A stretch of DNA of 64,000 bases from Cruorifilaria tuberocauda (Eukaryota > Nematoda > Chromadorea > Rhabditida > Onchocercidae): positions 248,001 to 312,000 of the forward strand of contig JABVXU010000020.1 in assembly GCA_013365365.1 (NCBI GenBank). The letters run 5' to 3'. The translations under genes and the position numbers were made by a program. The notes under the pieces were generated by a model that was given only the letters and a program-made list of their open reading frames with translations, was not told the origin of the DNA and did no database searches. Of the stretch, positions 13,301-28,300 are shown in pieces. Positions within the stretch are counted from its first letter, which is position 1, and the number at the start of each line of letters is the position of its first letter.

Positions 13301-16300
13301 ATAATTATTGCTGTTTAAAACTGACAGCCTTCAATTTAAATCTTTTCTCTCACAATAATATTATTATTCATAAAATCGCTGCGGTATTTGCGAGAAGAAA
13401 AATATTTTTTTTTATGACTAAAATTCGTTTTGTTTACAATAAAGATTTATTTATTTACTGCATATTTCGCTTTGCATCACTCTTACTTATTACAGTAAAT
13501 AGAATCTGATCTCTAATGTGAGTGGTTACTATTAGTATATTTCGAAGCGAAATCACTATTAAGCTACAATAAGGAAGCTTGACCTGCCAACGGATGAAAC
13601 TCGACGATTGTTAGTCAAATTTCACAAGAATTTAAGTAACATGTTTGGTACTGAAAAAACGAGGTATCATGCTTTTTGCAATCGGATTGTTCTAATTATA
13701 TGTATGAAATAAGTTATTGTATATCATCCCTAAAACTAATTATAATTTTTTTTCCGAAATTTTTCAGTTTAAAATTAATGCTTTTTTAATGAAGCAGAAT
13801 ATTCTGAGATTAAAATATTTAGAAGTTTAAAAAAGTTTTCAAAATAATACATTGCATTAAAATCAATTTTGAGGACAAATTTATATTTCATCAGGAATTG
13901 TAGGAAAATAACCAAACTCCTGAATCTCTTCATTTCTTGCTTTTGTCCTTTTTCCTTTTTTCTTTCTATCTCTTATCATATTTTTTAAATTATATGCTTT
14001 CATCATAATTGCAATCAACAAATATGGAATAGCCCATCACGATACACCTATATATTATATTACTAAAGACCGGAACATGAAACAACTGATAGAACTCAAA
14101 ATTCGCAACTGACGGATTGATAGTGTAATGTATGGAAAAAATTAACTATCAAATCACGTGATCATGATAGAAGGCTTATAGCATATCAATGACTGATTCA
14201 GAAACAAACTTACCTTTCATGAACTCATAGACAAAGAAAAATTATATACTACAAGAATTATTCAAGAGAACAGATTTGGTAAAGTAATTGAACAGTTAGT
14301 AGAAATGAATGTCATGAAATGAAATGCTTAATAAATTTTCTAACCTCGTTGACGTGCTACAGCAGCTGGTTTACCATCCAGCTCCCACACTGAGTAAATT
14401 TCATAATTATATTTTTTACCCTTAACCAGTGGGTAATTCAGGTAGCCACCGATCACTGATCCATCACCAATACGAACTTTTTGTGGTCCAAGTAATGTAT
14501 CAGCATTATAAGATGCTGCTACATAGTAAGGAATCTTCATTTTATTTGCCGTAACTTTATCGGTTAATTCGGTCCAATTAGTATTGCCAGCTGGTTCACG
14601 TTCATCAACGACAACGTAGTAACGCCTGAAGCAAAATAATTGGTGCTGAGCTACTCCTTGCAAAAGTACTTCTTCAACCAATAAAAATATCAGTACTTTA
14701 AAAAAAAACCATAAGAACTAAATTTGCGGTGACAGACGCGTTACTTAAAAAGTATTTATCACGAAGTGAATATAAAACTAACGAAATATTCTGTGGTTGT
14801 GATTCAACCGGTGAAATGTCTACCTCCCAAGAGGTTCCAGGCATGCCTATATTTTCAACCATATACGGCGGCGGCACAATGCAACATCCCTTTTTTCGCT
14901 CTGATTTCTCAATAACGCTTGGTTTTCCAGCTGTTCTCCAGCGATTCCACTGATTGTTTACCTTGAGATGTTCAACTTTTTAATCCTATGCTATTCTTCA
15001 TTTGATCAATTTTATCTATCAATTGATGTCTGTTATCAAGGATATCAATAATTGTGAAGATATCAATAATTAGTGTTATAGCAATTATCAGAAAACAGCC
15101 AATCACTAGTATAAAATTTCACGCCATGAGGATTTAGTAGAATTTTGGAGCATTACGCAAAAAAATTAAGAATTGAATATGAAGTCATTACTGAAATAAC
15201 GCTCTGCACACAATAAACGTGATAAGTTTTTGAGGCCAACTTACCATAACTCGTACTTGGAAAACATATTCGTTTTGATTGTGAGGGAGATTGAAGACAA
15301 GATAGCAATGTCGATTACAGCCATCTTTAGGACAGAGTAAATCTATAGCACGAGCTTCATTTTCTTCCGTCCAAATAGCATCATGTTCTTTAAGTCTCAG
15401 GTATCGTACTTGGTAGTGCGTTGCTTTGTTTCGGCTCACTGGTTCCCATGCTAATGATAAAGCGTAATTGGTTCGATCACACCATACTAAATTACGTACC
15501 ATAAACCACCCTGGTGGTAAAGTAGCATATGCACCCCAAGCTACTTTACCACCTGGTCGCGTTTGTAAAGTAACATTATAAATCGTCGAAGGTTCTAGAT
15601 CTTCGATAGCATACTGAGTGGTGCCTGCAGGAATTTCGGTAGAGTGAATTACGTTCACAGGAACATGTTTGAAAGCAGAGTGCAAACTTTCCCATGAAAG
15701 CTGAAAAATTCATAATATATTTAATGGATAAGACAAATTAAAATTTATAAATTGACAGACTTATCATGACAAGGAAAGGTGAAAGTTTTAAAATCATACA
15801 GTATATCCACGATCACCAAGGAATGATGGTTCCAATTCACTGAGGAATGATGATTCCCATTCAACATTCAGTGATGTTGGTGTGCGATCCAACAACCGTA
15901 ATATGTGATTTTGTCCTGGTGCAAGTGTACTATATGTACCCCATAATACTTCGCCATAACCGCTACTAGTGCCGGCCTGGACTGTAATATTATAAATTGT
16001 TTCCGGTGTCAAATTATCAAATTTGATCGATGTTCCTGGATATGGTACTGAGTAATTGCGTGGTCGACCAGTTTCACCGGTGTATGAATCAAATGGTGCT
16101 ATTGTTACCTGAAACTTGAACTAAATTTAGCTGAAGCGGTTGGAAATATGAAGGAATAGTATCAGACGGTCATCTCATTCGACAAATCATTCGTCATTTG
16201 TCATCTCATTCGTTAAAGTGAATAAATTTAAAGTGAAATTTATATTAAGCAATTAACGAGATAATGAGTGATCAGATCTTTGTAGGCCGGATCAAAGATT

Positions 16301-19300
16301 TCCGGTGGGCTCCATGCTACGTGCATAGATCGTTGTGACTTTTCTAGCAATTTCAAATCCGTCGGTGGTGGTAACCAAGAAAGCAAACCACTTCCTAAAA
16401 TACAAATAACTGAGATTTGTAGTATCGAAGTTGGCCAAAGCTTTTAAACTTAATTTTTTCTTTACAATAAACTCAAAATAATTTCAGGACAACACACATG
16501 TTTTCAGAATAACATTAACTGAAAAAAAGCTGTACTCATAGAACATTAAGTTCATGTACCCAGGTTGAAAAACTTGTAAAATCAATTATTATCGTTTAAA
16601 TACCGTAGTCTGTGGTTGAAAAAACTTCCGTTATGAACCACATTCGTTTGCCCTCTGATAAGCCCTGTACCGTAATATTATAATGTGTTGCTGGTTCCAG
16701 TTCACGAAAATGATAATCATTTTGTTCACCAGGTACAGTAAATTGCTTCGGATGCTTGTCCGACGCGGTAGCTAACGATATACTGACCTAAAATTTGTAA
16801 AATTAGCTCATGTTTAACATTTTAGAATTTAAAATTTGGTTTCAGTTTTAAAAGTATTTTAAAGAAAATTCTTAGAATTTCCACAAAGCAAAAGTCACCG
16901 AATATTGATCGACAACATCTTTTACAGCAGGGGGTGCGGTCCAGTTCACACGAAAATTATCATGTCCTGCAGACACTAGTCGTAATTTCCCAGGTATTGG
17001 TCTATCTTCAGTAGAACGTGTGGTTGCAAAATAAGCTGGTGACCATTCACCCCAATTACCATTAGGCGACTGACCCTGAAAGTCCGTGGAATGTTACAAA
17101 TTCCTGTTCAATCTAGAGGATAGAGAATATAAAGAGATATATAATGCTGAGAACGAAATGTAATTCAAATATGCAATTTATTCTTGAGAAGTTTAGAATT
17201 TTTGCCAGAAAACATACACTTCACGAACCTGAACAGCGAAGCGGTAAGTCGTATCTGGTTGCAACGATTTCACCGTTGCGCACATGCTATCATTGGTAAT
17301 TAGGGGACTCTTATATCCAGTGCAGCTTAGTTGATCGCCGGATAGCTCCGTCTCTACCGGATTAGAATCATCAGCACGCGGGCTATGTCGGACTTTATAA
17401 ACGAGTACTGGGGCTCGTTCTGGATACGGTGGAAGCCAAGTTAATTGAATCATTCTAGGTTTTGTATGTACTGCAGTGAGCTCTCGAGGTGGTCCTAGCT
17501 CACTACCAGTGGTGGTAATCTGAATCGGTTCCGACCACGGTCCAGATCCTTCACTAGTATACGCGCGTACGCGTACATTATATGTCGAACCAGGATTCAT
17601 TTGATCCACCGCAGCATTAGTACGCGGTGTAACACCTTCACGTTTCACATCATTCCATTCTTCGGTACCTGTCACCTCATATTCATATTGTGTTATTTCG
17701 CCATTTTGTTCAGCACATTCTGGTGGTTCCCATTTGAAAAAAATTTCAGTATCACGACGTCCCTCGCCACGCAAATTACGTGGAGGACCAGATGGAAAGG
17801 TAGCTTTTGTCCTGAACCGACGTACTGTTTTCGGCGTTGCGATGGAGGATCGTAGAGTTGGTGGACGTCGCGGAGTGACCACTACTTCATACTCGGAACC
17901 GGGTACTAGATCTTGAAGTGAAATTTGCTTATCTTGCACATTATAAATCGTCACTGGTTCCTGAACACCACTTCGTGATTCTACACAACCACCTAATTGC
18001 TTCAACCGGTAGGTAATATCGACGCCATAATTCCATTTCCGATCCTGATCAGCCAAGTCCCAAATAACAGTTGCAGAAGTAGACGTCTCCGGTTCGACTG
18101 TTAAGAACAGTTCTCCGGGAAGAGCTTGGGTTACCAAACTTACGCGATCACTCCATGGACTATAAGACGGTTTCTGACCTTCTTCAATAGTCTGCGTACG
18201 CATACGAATCTCCCATTTGGTACCTGGAAGTGATGGCAACAAGAGTTTAGTCGGTGCATCGGCTGGTACTGTCATTATACCGCGTGAAGTAGTGTTGACG
18301 AAATCAATCACATATTCGATATTATCACATGCCCAAGAATCTTTGTCCGGATTCGTCCAGGTGAGTTTGACATTTTCAAAATCGGATGTTAGTTGCAGAT
18401 CGGCTGGTGGTTCTTCTGGTCCTGAAATTTAAAAAGTTTAAATCCCAATTGAATGAAAAATACTTTAAATTGAATTAAAGTAAATGAAAAATAAAAATTG
18501 ATAAATAAGACAAAAAACTGGCACTGACGTCCACATTTTGTCATTGCTCTTAATTCGGGTCCTGATGAGCCACGCTTGTCATTTTTACCGATAACTTTCA
18601 ATCGAAAGAAATACTCCATTGAAGGTTCCAAATCCTTAACCTGGATACGGTAATCATTCTGACGATTGCGATGTTTTGTGATACCATCATATTCTTTCCA
18701 ATCATCACCTTCCGATTTATATTCCAGAACGTAGCCGACAACATGCTTTGACTAAAATATATGCTCCAATTTCAGTTCATGATGAATAAAGCCAAGTAAA
18801 GATGTTGCTTGTTTCAATAGGAATCAATTTAAACATAGATAATTCAAGATTTTAAAATTATAAAGCAATAACTTAACAATAATTGAAATGAAAAATTCAA
18901 ATAAATAAAAAAAGCTTACTTGATCGGCATCTAAACCTTGCCATCGTAAAGTTATACTGTTCGATTTAGTGTCCACTACTTCCAATTCACGTTCTAATAC
19001 CGGTATATCTAAACCAGCGTCTTCCTTATTACTTTTATTCATTATAAATTTTGCATCCATTTTATTTATTTAGAATTATTTAGAACATATTATTTATTTT
19101 ATACTCTTAACTTACTTTGTTCATGTGTTCGAGCACTTAATGACTCACTCCAATCGCCCCAAGCACCACCTTCAGTATGAGCTGACGCCTGAATTTCATA
19201 TTCTTGTTCCGGTTCCAAATCCACAACTCGATAACATAGCCGATCACGTTTCGACGCATCGGAGCATTGCAATCGATTTTCGGGTACACGAACTTCTTTG

Positions 19301-22300
19301 TAATTCATCTATATAGAAGATATCTTTGAATTTAAAAAGATTTCAATTTTATATTTATTCCATTACTTGTTTTGTTCTTAATGAAAATGAATAATATATT
19401 AAATTCTTTCCAAAATACGCGTCCATATTGCTCCGAACGAAATTTACATCAAATTAGAATTTGCATCATAAATAACAATTGGTGGAAATAAAGGTTTACA
19501 CAATTCGAATTGAAATTAGACATGAGTGAAAAAAACCATTGAAGAATAAAAATAAACATCATTGAAACAATAAAATCACTCACTTGACCAGATGGTGTAT
19601 GTCTTACACGATATTCGTTGATGACACCATGGGGAGGTGATGGTGGTAGAAATGAAGTTTCGATGGCATGAGGAAATGATTCTTCCTCGATTAAATCTGT
19701 TGGTGCTGGTGGTGCTAAAATAAGCAATTCTGCTTACGATTTTCTTACTCTCTTCAATCATTACCATTTACTTACACTTCATTTCTCAGTACACATCAAA
19801 TTTAGTATTATCCTTTCAGTCTTCTTATTTTCAATTTTATTGTATGCAAATAAAATGAAACTCAGATTTGTCCCTTTCCTAAATAAAGTACCGACCTACC
19901 GGCAGGTTGCGTTCGAAATGAGACCCATTCGGACCATGGTCCTTGTCCAGCCGAATTCTCTGCCAAAACTCGCACTTGATACTGAGTATATGGTATCAAA
20001 TCATCAAAAGATATTCGTTGCGTGGTGCTTTGACCAGTTTTACTTTCACCCCATGGATCAACACTCTCTAATTGCCATTCGTAACCTGTTATTTTACCAT
20101 TACGAAGCTCGCAATCCGGTTCATTCCATAAAAAGTCGCTGCGTGTTTGTGTTACCGAACTTACTCGCGGATTTAGAGGTGCCCCAGTGGGAGCTGCAAG
20201 TTAATTTTATTAAAACTTAATGAAAACTGTTATGTTTGTAGAACGATACGTTTAGCATCGATACCTGAAGTTGAATCAATATAAAGATAAAGCTTGAGAA
20301 AGAAAAATACAGAGAGAATGAATAAAACACTAAAGCAAATAAAAGGTTTTCAGAAAATTCTTTTTGCATTGGCTAATTAATTGTAAAAATGTTTTTTCTG
20401 TGCCACACTCTTCGAATGTTTCAAGAAATATGAGAACATGCATTTCATCTATAGAATGCTTTCAAATCCCAACCTTAAAATTCCTCTTGCCTTACACATA
20501 ACATAGATTAACTTGCAAATTAGTAGCTAGGCTCTCAAAAAAAAGCAGATTTTGCAGAGCTCTTAAATTATTCTGACAAAACTTAACAACTAAGAATTTC
20601 AAACAAAAAATTAGAACATATTCGACTAATTTCAAATAGGATAACTTTGCAAAGTAAAGCTAGAGGAAAAATAGTCCAGAGTCCAGATTGATTAAATTTA
20701 AAAATTACAGTGCAACGATGTATGGTTTGATTCCTTAAAAGTGAGAAAATGAACTTACCAGCTTCATCAGTTGTAACAGTGATAATATTTGACTGACGCC
20801 CAGGCTCAGAGGTATGTGCTGTTACATGTACTTCATAGGTAGAATCAGGCAGTAGCCCTTCCACCGTAATTTCTTCCTCTTTAGTATTTCGAGTAATAGG
20901 TTGTGAAGAACGTGGACCGCATTCACCACGGGACTTAAGCCTATACACCAAAGTATAGCCAGTAATTTGTCCATTGGGTTGTGCAGGCGGTCGCCATGTT
21001 ATTGATGCCGCTTCCGGTCCTTCTGGACGAGCATCAAGATTTTCCACCGCACTCGGTGCACCTATAAATGAGCTAGCTTTTACAGAGTAGTACAAAGGAA
21101 CATGTGTTTTAAATATTGTTAAATAATTTATAACGATGTAAAAAGAATAGATCATAAAAAATAGAAAATGCTAGCAAATTTTCGATAATAATTTGCCAAA
21201 GCACTATTTAAATTTTCTACATTGAAAAAATCGAAATCAATTCAAATTTCAGATTATTTCTCCGTTAAACTTGTCAAATTTCCATAAATTTTTGTTTAAC
21301 AATAAGATTTGAACATGCTGGATAATGATTACATTTGTCTAAGTTTTCTTCTTGTAGTTGCTAGATAACAATGAATTACTAGAAATCATGGATTATTTTC
21401 TACTCTGATTTGAGCGTCAGTTATAGATTTGATACTAAATGCGATTTACTTCAATCTTATATAGATTATGGTACCTTCAGCAGTTGTGATAGAAACTTCC
21501 TTGCTCCAATCTGAAGCACCGGCTTCATTTTCAACACGAACCCGCAACTTCCATAATGTATTTGGTGATGCGTCAAGCATTTGATCAGTTATACCGCTGA
21601 AATTAAAAGTAGCTAGAACAGTTATACTCAACTTACTTCGATATAAGTGTGTTCAGAGAAAAAAATCACACCAATATAACTTTTTACTCATAATAGTGAT
21701 AATGACACCTCTTGTAAATAATATGTTCATAAATTATAAACTTTTATAAACTATAAATTATACGCTTAATTTTGCAAAATTCGGGTCCTGATGAGCCATG
21801 CTTGTCATTTTTACCGATAACTTTCAATTGAAAGAAATACTCGTTGAAGGTTCCAAATCCTTAACCTAACCCCCAATTTTACAAAATTACAAAATGACGT
21901 CACAAATTACTTTCTTTGCACTCATAATACCAGCAATAAACAGGTTGCAAAATACTCCTATTCCCTATTTATTTAAAATAAATTTTAAATTCATAGATTT
22001 CAAAATTATTTGTTATAATTGTCTGACCTCGGCACATTAATTTCCTGAGGTGAAGATGAACCATTGGTATATTCCAGCCTGTATTTGATATTCGAACATT
22101 GCCAAGAAGATTGACTTGGTGGTTGCCAGCTAATATGCACTTGGTAAGGTGAAGGCGCAAAGGCGTTCACATCCGATGGTGGTGCAAGTGGTACTGAAAG
22201 AATTACTAAATTGATTATCGATCTTCAAAAAAAGCTAGAAAACAGAATGACTAAAAATAATTGGAGATATTATTTTTAAAAGTAGGTTGGTGTTGAAGCA

Positions 22301-25300
22301 GCAGAGAATAAAACTCTAAAACATTTAAAATTTTGAGATTTATTTTAATAGATGCAAAAAAACTTACATGCGCAACCGGTCCGTGCACTTCCCTCCGGAC
22401 TTGCTTCGCTAACACGTTGCTTTTGATCTACAACTTTGATACGAACGAAATATAACGTATCAGGGTCCAGTAATGATAAGCGTTGTTGGTAATTACGTTG
22501 GCTCACGTCGTGTTCAATGATTCCATCATATTCCGTAAAAGTTGGATTATCGCTGGAACGAAATTCTATGATGTATCCACGGACTTGATTCTTCGTATCC
22601 AAAATACCAATCCATTGAACATTTAACGCATCAGCTCCATCAGCTTCAGCTTGTGGTGCATTTGCTACCGGTGGAACCTTGAATGGGTCAGTGGAATAAC
22701 GCGTCCAAGAAATAGGACCGAAACCACGTTTCGTACCAGCCGAAATACTTATATTATAGGAAGTTTCAGGTTGCAGATTATTTAAAAAATGTTCCAGTAC
22801 TGGATGATCTACAAGGAAAGTTTTCAGTTCATCGTTTGGGTCGTCCAACGAAACTATTCCCACTTTGTACTGCGTTATTTGTCCCAAAGGATCCGGTGGT
22901 GGAATCCAACGAATATGAAGTGAATAATCAGTTTTTTCGATTAATTCAATGGCACGTGGAGCATCAGGCAGAATTTGCAAAGTGTTCGCGATCGTCACCG
23001 TACTCCAAGGACCATAAGAACCACCAGCTATATGAGCCGCAACCTGAACTCGAAATTGTCGTCCACTTTCCAAATTTGTAACATTGAAGCAATGCCGAGG
23101 ACTTTCAGCCGGACACTCTAATAATGGATCTTTAGTATCCTTCTCAATCTCCGTCCAACTACTTTCATTCAGTAACTGATAACGAATCTTGTATTTATCG
23201 TGTGGTCCATATGGCGGATAAGGTGGTAACCATGAAATCATGAAATAATCAGTGCCTTCTTGAGCAACTACTAAATCTTGTGGCGGTAATGGTGCATCTG
23301 CTTTAGCTGTCATTGCATCGAGATTTTCCGTATTCGGGCCGCCGCCAACACTATTGTAAGCTTTTACTCGCATTATGTACTTCGTAAACGGTGTCAAACC
23401 TTCAATATTTATCTTAGTATCGCTAGTATTCGCAATCTGACGTTCCAACTTAGCCCAATCATCTTGCCCCTGTATCTCATATTCATAATTTACGATATGT
23501 CCGTGACGCTGTGAACATTCCACTTCTTCCCATTGAAAACTAATGGAACGTTCTAAAGCATAGCTTAATTGTAGATTCAGTGGCGGTGCACTTGGTGGTT
23601 GCTGTTCTGTTGCAATATCTTTCGATTCTTCTGGTCCTAATTCCGTGGTACGCGCACGCACTCGTACCTCGTACAGTGAAAAAGGCAGCAATCCAGTTAA
23701 TGTATATTCCAAATCTTTATGATTATAAACGGTGATAAAATCACGACTAACGTCACGTGGTTCCTCGTCCGGACAAGCTAATCGATGTTTCAACCGATAG
23801 CTAATATCATAGCCAACAATGCTACCACGTTGTACCAATGGTGCGAGCCACTTAACATGTACTTCGTTAGGACTTTTGGCACGTAAATGTAAATCTCGAA
23901 CAGGGCCCGGAATTCCTTGACGAGTTGTTATCACCTGTTCAGAACTCCATGGACTTGATCCTACTTGATTAGAACATCTTAACTTGACAGCCCAACGAGT
24001 ATTGGCTTCCGAAGGAAAAGTATAACCTGTTTGGTCACCCGGTACTGGCACAATTCGTTCCGCTTGTCCACCTGCCCGATAAGCAAGATCATAGTTCAGC
24101 TGATCGCAATGCCATGTATCTTTGGCTGGCTGAGCCCATGAAACACGGACTTCATTGGTCGACGGAGCATCCAGACGAATAGCCTGTGGTGGTGCCGGTG
24201 GCGCAGAACATCGAGTACGAGCTCGAACTTCCGGACTCGGAGCGGATTGTTCATTTTGCAGTGACACTGGGCGTATCCGAAGATCCACAACGCTGTTTAT
24301 TGGAAGCTAAAATGAAAAAATTTCTAAGTGCAAAAAAAATTAGTAATGTTTTTTGTAAGGAAATTTATTTTGATTTAAGTTATAATTCCACTTTCTTAAA
24401 ATCCAACAATATTTTCAGACCTCAATTTAAAAACTTCAAAAAGCGGCTTATACTTTAGAGCTCTGGCGTAGTTCCATTATCATATCCATATGAGCTTGAG
24501 AGAGCTATCGGTAAGTACAGAAGATTAGTGAAAATACACCTGGTCAATCTGAGCAGTGTAGACACGACGCCCAGGATATGCCGGAATTCGCCGACTGTAC
24601 TGCTTCCATACACCATCACCGAGACAATATTCGATCACGAATCCACTTATGTCACCATCTGGTGCATTCCATTCCAGAGTTACTGAGGTTGCTTGCTCTT
24701 CAATTACTCTCGGAGCAACCATTAAACCACCACTCAGTGGTACTGAATCAGTACGAACTTCGATCGCAGTACCTGGATGATAGTGAATACCATCGGTAGT
24801 AGCATCTACCGTTATATTGTAGCGCGTGTTAGGTGATAAATTATCGATATTATACTGCAGCGTAGATCGATCCACCATAAATGATATTGGCTTAGCATCA
24901 TGGTCTAGCATGGGTGTTACGTGAATTCGGTAACCAGCAACACGAGCTCTATCGGTGGGGTGAACATTCCATCCAATTAAGATACTATTCGCTCTTACAC
25001 CTAATTTATTCAATGAAATGACCTGAACAGGACCATCATTAATTTGACCAGCAGCAGGACCTTCACTAATTTGGCCAATTTGAGGCTCACTCCATGGAGA
25101 CCAGGTACCATTCTGATCGCCAGCTGACATCTGTAAGATAATCATTTGTATCAATTCAACGTGAATGCATAGTTCGATGTTTAGTTCAACGACCGAAATA
25201 TCAGATAATCTTTTTCAAAATTCGAACCATGAAAGTGTACTTCTTCTCGGGCTGCAAGCCATCAATTCTACCACAATGTAATTTTGTCCCACTTGGTGGT

Positions 25301-28300
25301 GGTGACAATTCTCGCATACGAGTAACTTCTTCGCCACAAGGATTGTCTGAAGGAAATTGACGCTCCTGGTATTGTTTGGTACCAGCGACTGCATACTTAC
25401 ACTTGTACTTATCAATTAAACCAGAAGATGGATAAGGCTCTTGCCACACCAAATCTGCATTATCTGATCCAGTACTTAGAATCCGAACCATTGGTGGTGC
25501 TGGAATCTAAAATAGAAGAAATTAATTTCATCAATGAAAATGTTTACCATCTATCGGTTCATAAGCGTAACTCTGTCTACTAAATTAAACGTACTTCATG
25601 TGCGCTAGCTGTCTGGAACTGGACCGGTTCTGACCATGGTCCTGGTCCTTTTCGTGTAAATGCTCGTATTCGCAGCGAATATTTTGTATGCGTGGAAAGA
25701 CCAGTAATTTTGGTTCTAGTACCTCTGATAATCTGTTTAATTGTACCATCAACTCCGTAATCACGCCGTTCCAAAGGTGCTGCTTCGAATTCATATTCCG
25801 TTATTTCACCATTTGTTTGCAAGCATGCGGGTGCTTGCCAAACAACGGCTACTTCATTAGGTAATACATTTGTAACACGGATATAAATTGGTGCACCAGC
25901 TGGTGCAGCCTCGTCAGTTTGCACTTCCTGACTTACATGTTCACCTAAAACAATTTCAAAATTTAAATTTTCATGCAACTGATTCATTTAAAAGTTATTT
26001 AAAAAATCCTAGAGGGTACTTTAAGCGTCATAAAACGAAAATCATAACATAATCTTGGACATTTCAAAAAATTACGATCAAAAGAAGGATGAGAAGTATT
26101 ACCAGCGATATTTGTTTTTGCAGCAACAGAAACACGATATTTAGAATGTGGTAGCAGACCCCGAAGAGTAAATGAAGGCTTATCACTTGTCACTGTTATA
26201 GGTCTTTCTTTCACTTGGTCACACATACCCCTGAAATGAATTAGCTCTTATTCTCTCCTAACAATTTTATCTGAAAACTTTGAGAAGCAATTGAAATAGA
26301 TTCTAACTGACATAATCAAATATCTGTTGGATACTATGGAATTTAAATTACACATATCAAAAGATTTTCGAACTTCTAATAATAGCTAAGATAACTCACT
26401 TTGATAGTAGCTGATAGGTCACTTCATAACCAGTAATTTGTCCATAAGGATTTTGCGGTTGTCTCCAGGATAACTGAAGTGTATCGGATGATTGCGGATA
26501 AATCCGTAAATCCGAAACTGGTCCGGGGGCTAGAACAAATTAACGAGCATGCGGCAGTTCAATATCTGATACTTTAAAAGACATAAATTTAAAAAGAAAA
26601 CAGTTTCCAAAAGATGTTAAATTTGGAGGACAAAAAACTTTCACAAGTCATCTTATACAAAATTCGTACCAGTTCCTTCCGTTTGTACGACAACTGGACG
26701 TGACCACTGCGTTTCACCGGCTGAATTAGCAGCTTGTACTTCGAAAGTCCATCGTGCAAATGGTTCCGAATCGAAAATTACATGATTTTCACCATGCGTT
26801 AAATTTTTAAATCCTTGGTTATGTGGAGTACTATATTTGACGACGTACCATAATCGATTACAATTCCATTCTGATTCATGCAATGCCTAAAATATAACTA
26901 TTTCCGCTGTTTTAATATCTAACATTTCTATACTTATATTTTGTACCATTTAGCATACTTAAAATTCATAATGTATTCAAAAAACTTTAAACGATGAATC
27001 AAGTGGATGAAGGCCAAAATAGATCATATGCTATCTTTCATAACCTAATCATTGATTTCAGATAACAAAATTTTTATGAATTCAATTGTTCAAAAAATGA
27101 TACATCCATTTAAAATTTGTTATATTTCGAAATGAACCTGCCAGGATACACGGATTTGCGTAGGTCCAAGTGACGTAGCTTGTACATCGGATGGTGCACG
27201 ATGTGGTACTGAACATTTGACTTGTGTTTGAACATTAACTGCTGATGAAGTATAAGCAATGCCATTGTTAGCATCAACCGCATGAATTCGAATTTGATAA
27301 TTGTGGCCAGCAGGTAGCTCACTGAGATCGATACTGTAAGGTCGTTGCCAACCTGCATATGGCACCTAAATAATAACACATTTATCTTACAAGACTTGCT
27401 GAGAAATTAAAATCTAAGGTGCACGAAAAAAGAAAACTCGAAAAGCTGAAATGAAAATATTCAAGGATATCCACAAGTTATCGTACTTGCTCACGAAGCT
27501 TTTTCCAAGTTGTATCAGTCGAAGTTCGATATTCAATTTGATAGGTTTGAATGAGATCATCTACACGTTCTTTGCTTGTCCATGTAAGTACCGGAATTCC
27601 GTGCCGATAGGTAACTGTTGGTCCAATAATCAGCTCACCAATAGGCGGTGTTCGAGCAGAAGAAATTTGTGACCATGCTGATGCGCCCGCTGAATTCTTC
27701 GTGCGAATTCGAACGGACCATTGCTGATTTGCTTCGGAATCTAACACATGAGATGTTTGGTATCCACTGAGGAATATGGGTTCAATACCTTGCGGTTCTG
27801 TTACTTCAAGTTCCACCTGTATATCACTGCACTGCCAGGTACTTTGTGGTGGTTGTGCCCAACTTAACCGAATATGACGTGGATCAGCAGCTTGTACTTG
27901 CAGATGTGATGGAGGATGAGTTGGTGCTGAATTAATGAATTATTGTAAGCTTAAAAACAAAAGAGTTAATTTAAAATATATTAATGATAGATTTATCTTG
28001 GTTCATCAGCGGATCAATCTAAATCTTATAAGATCTTGTAATCTTGTAAGAAAATCTTCCAAGAGATCAGTTAACTTCAATTTCTTTCCTATTTAAGAAA
28101 ATTCGCAAGGTTATATAAAACGATTTCAAATTCGAAAAGCACACAAATTTAAGCAAAAGTGAAGACATAAAAAAGACACACAATCATTAAAGAAGTTATG
28201 AAATTGATGAAATAAAATAGAGCTAACCAAATCTAATACAACGGATTTTTAAAATGAAAATTTCTGTTCTTTTGACCTTGAAATCTTGAAATGTAAAAAA

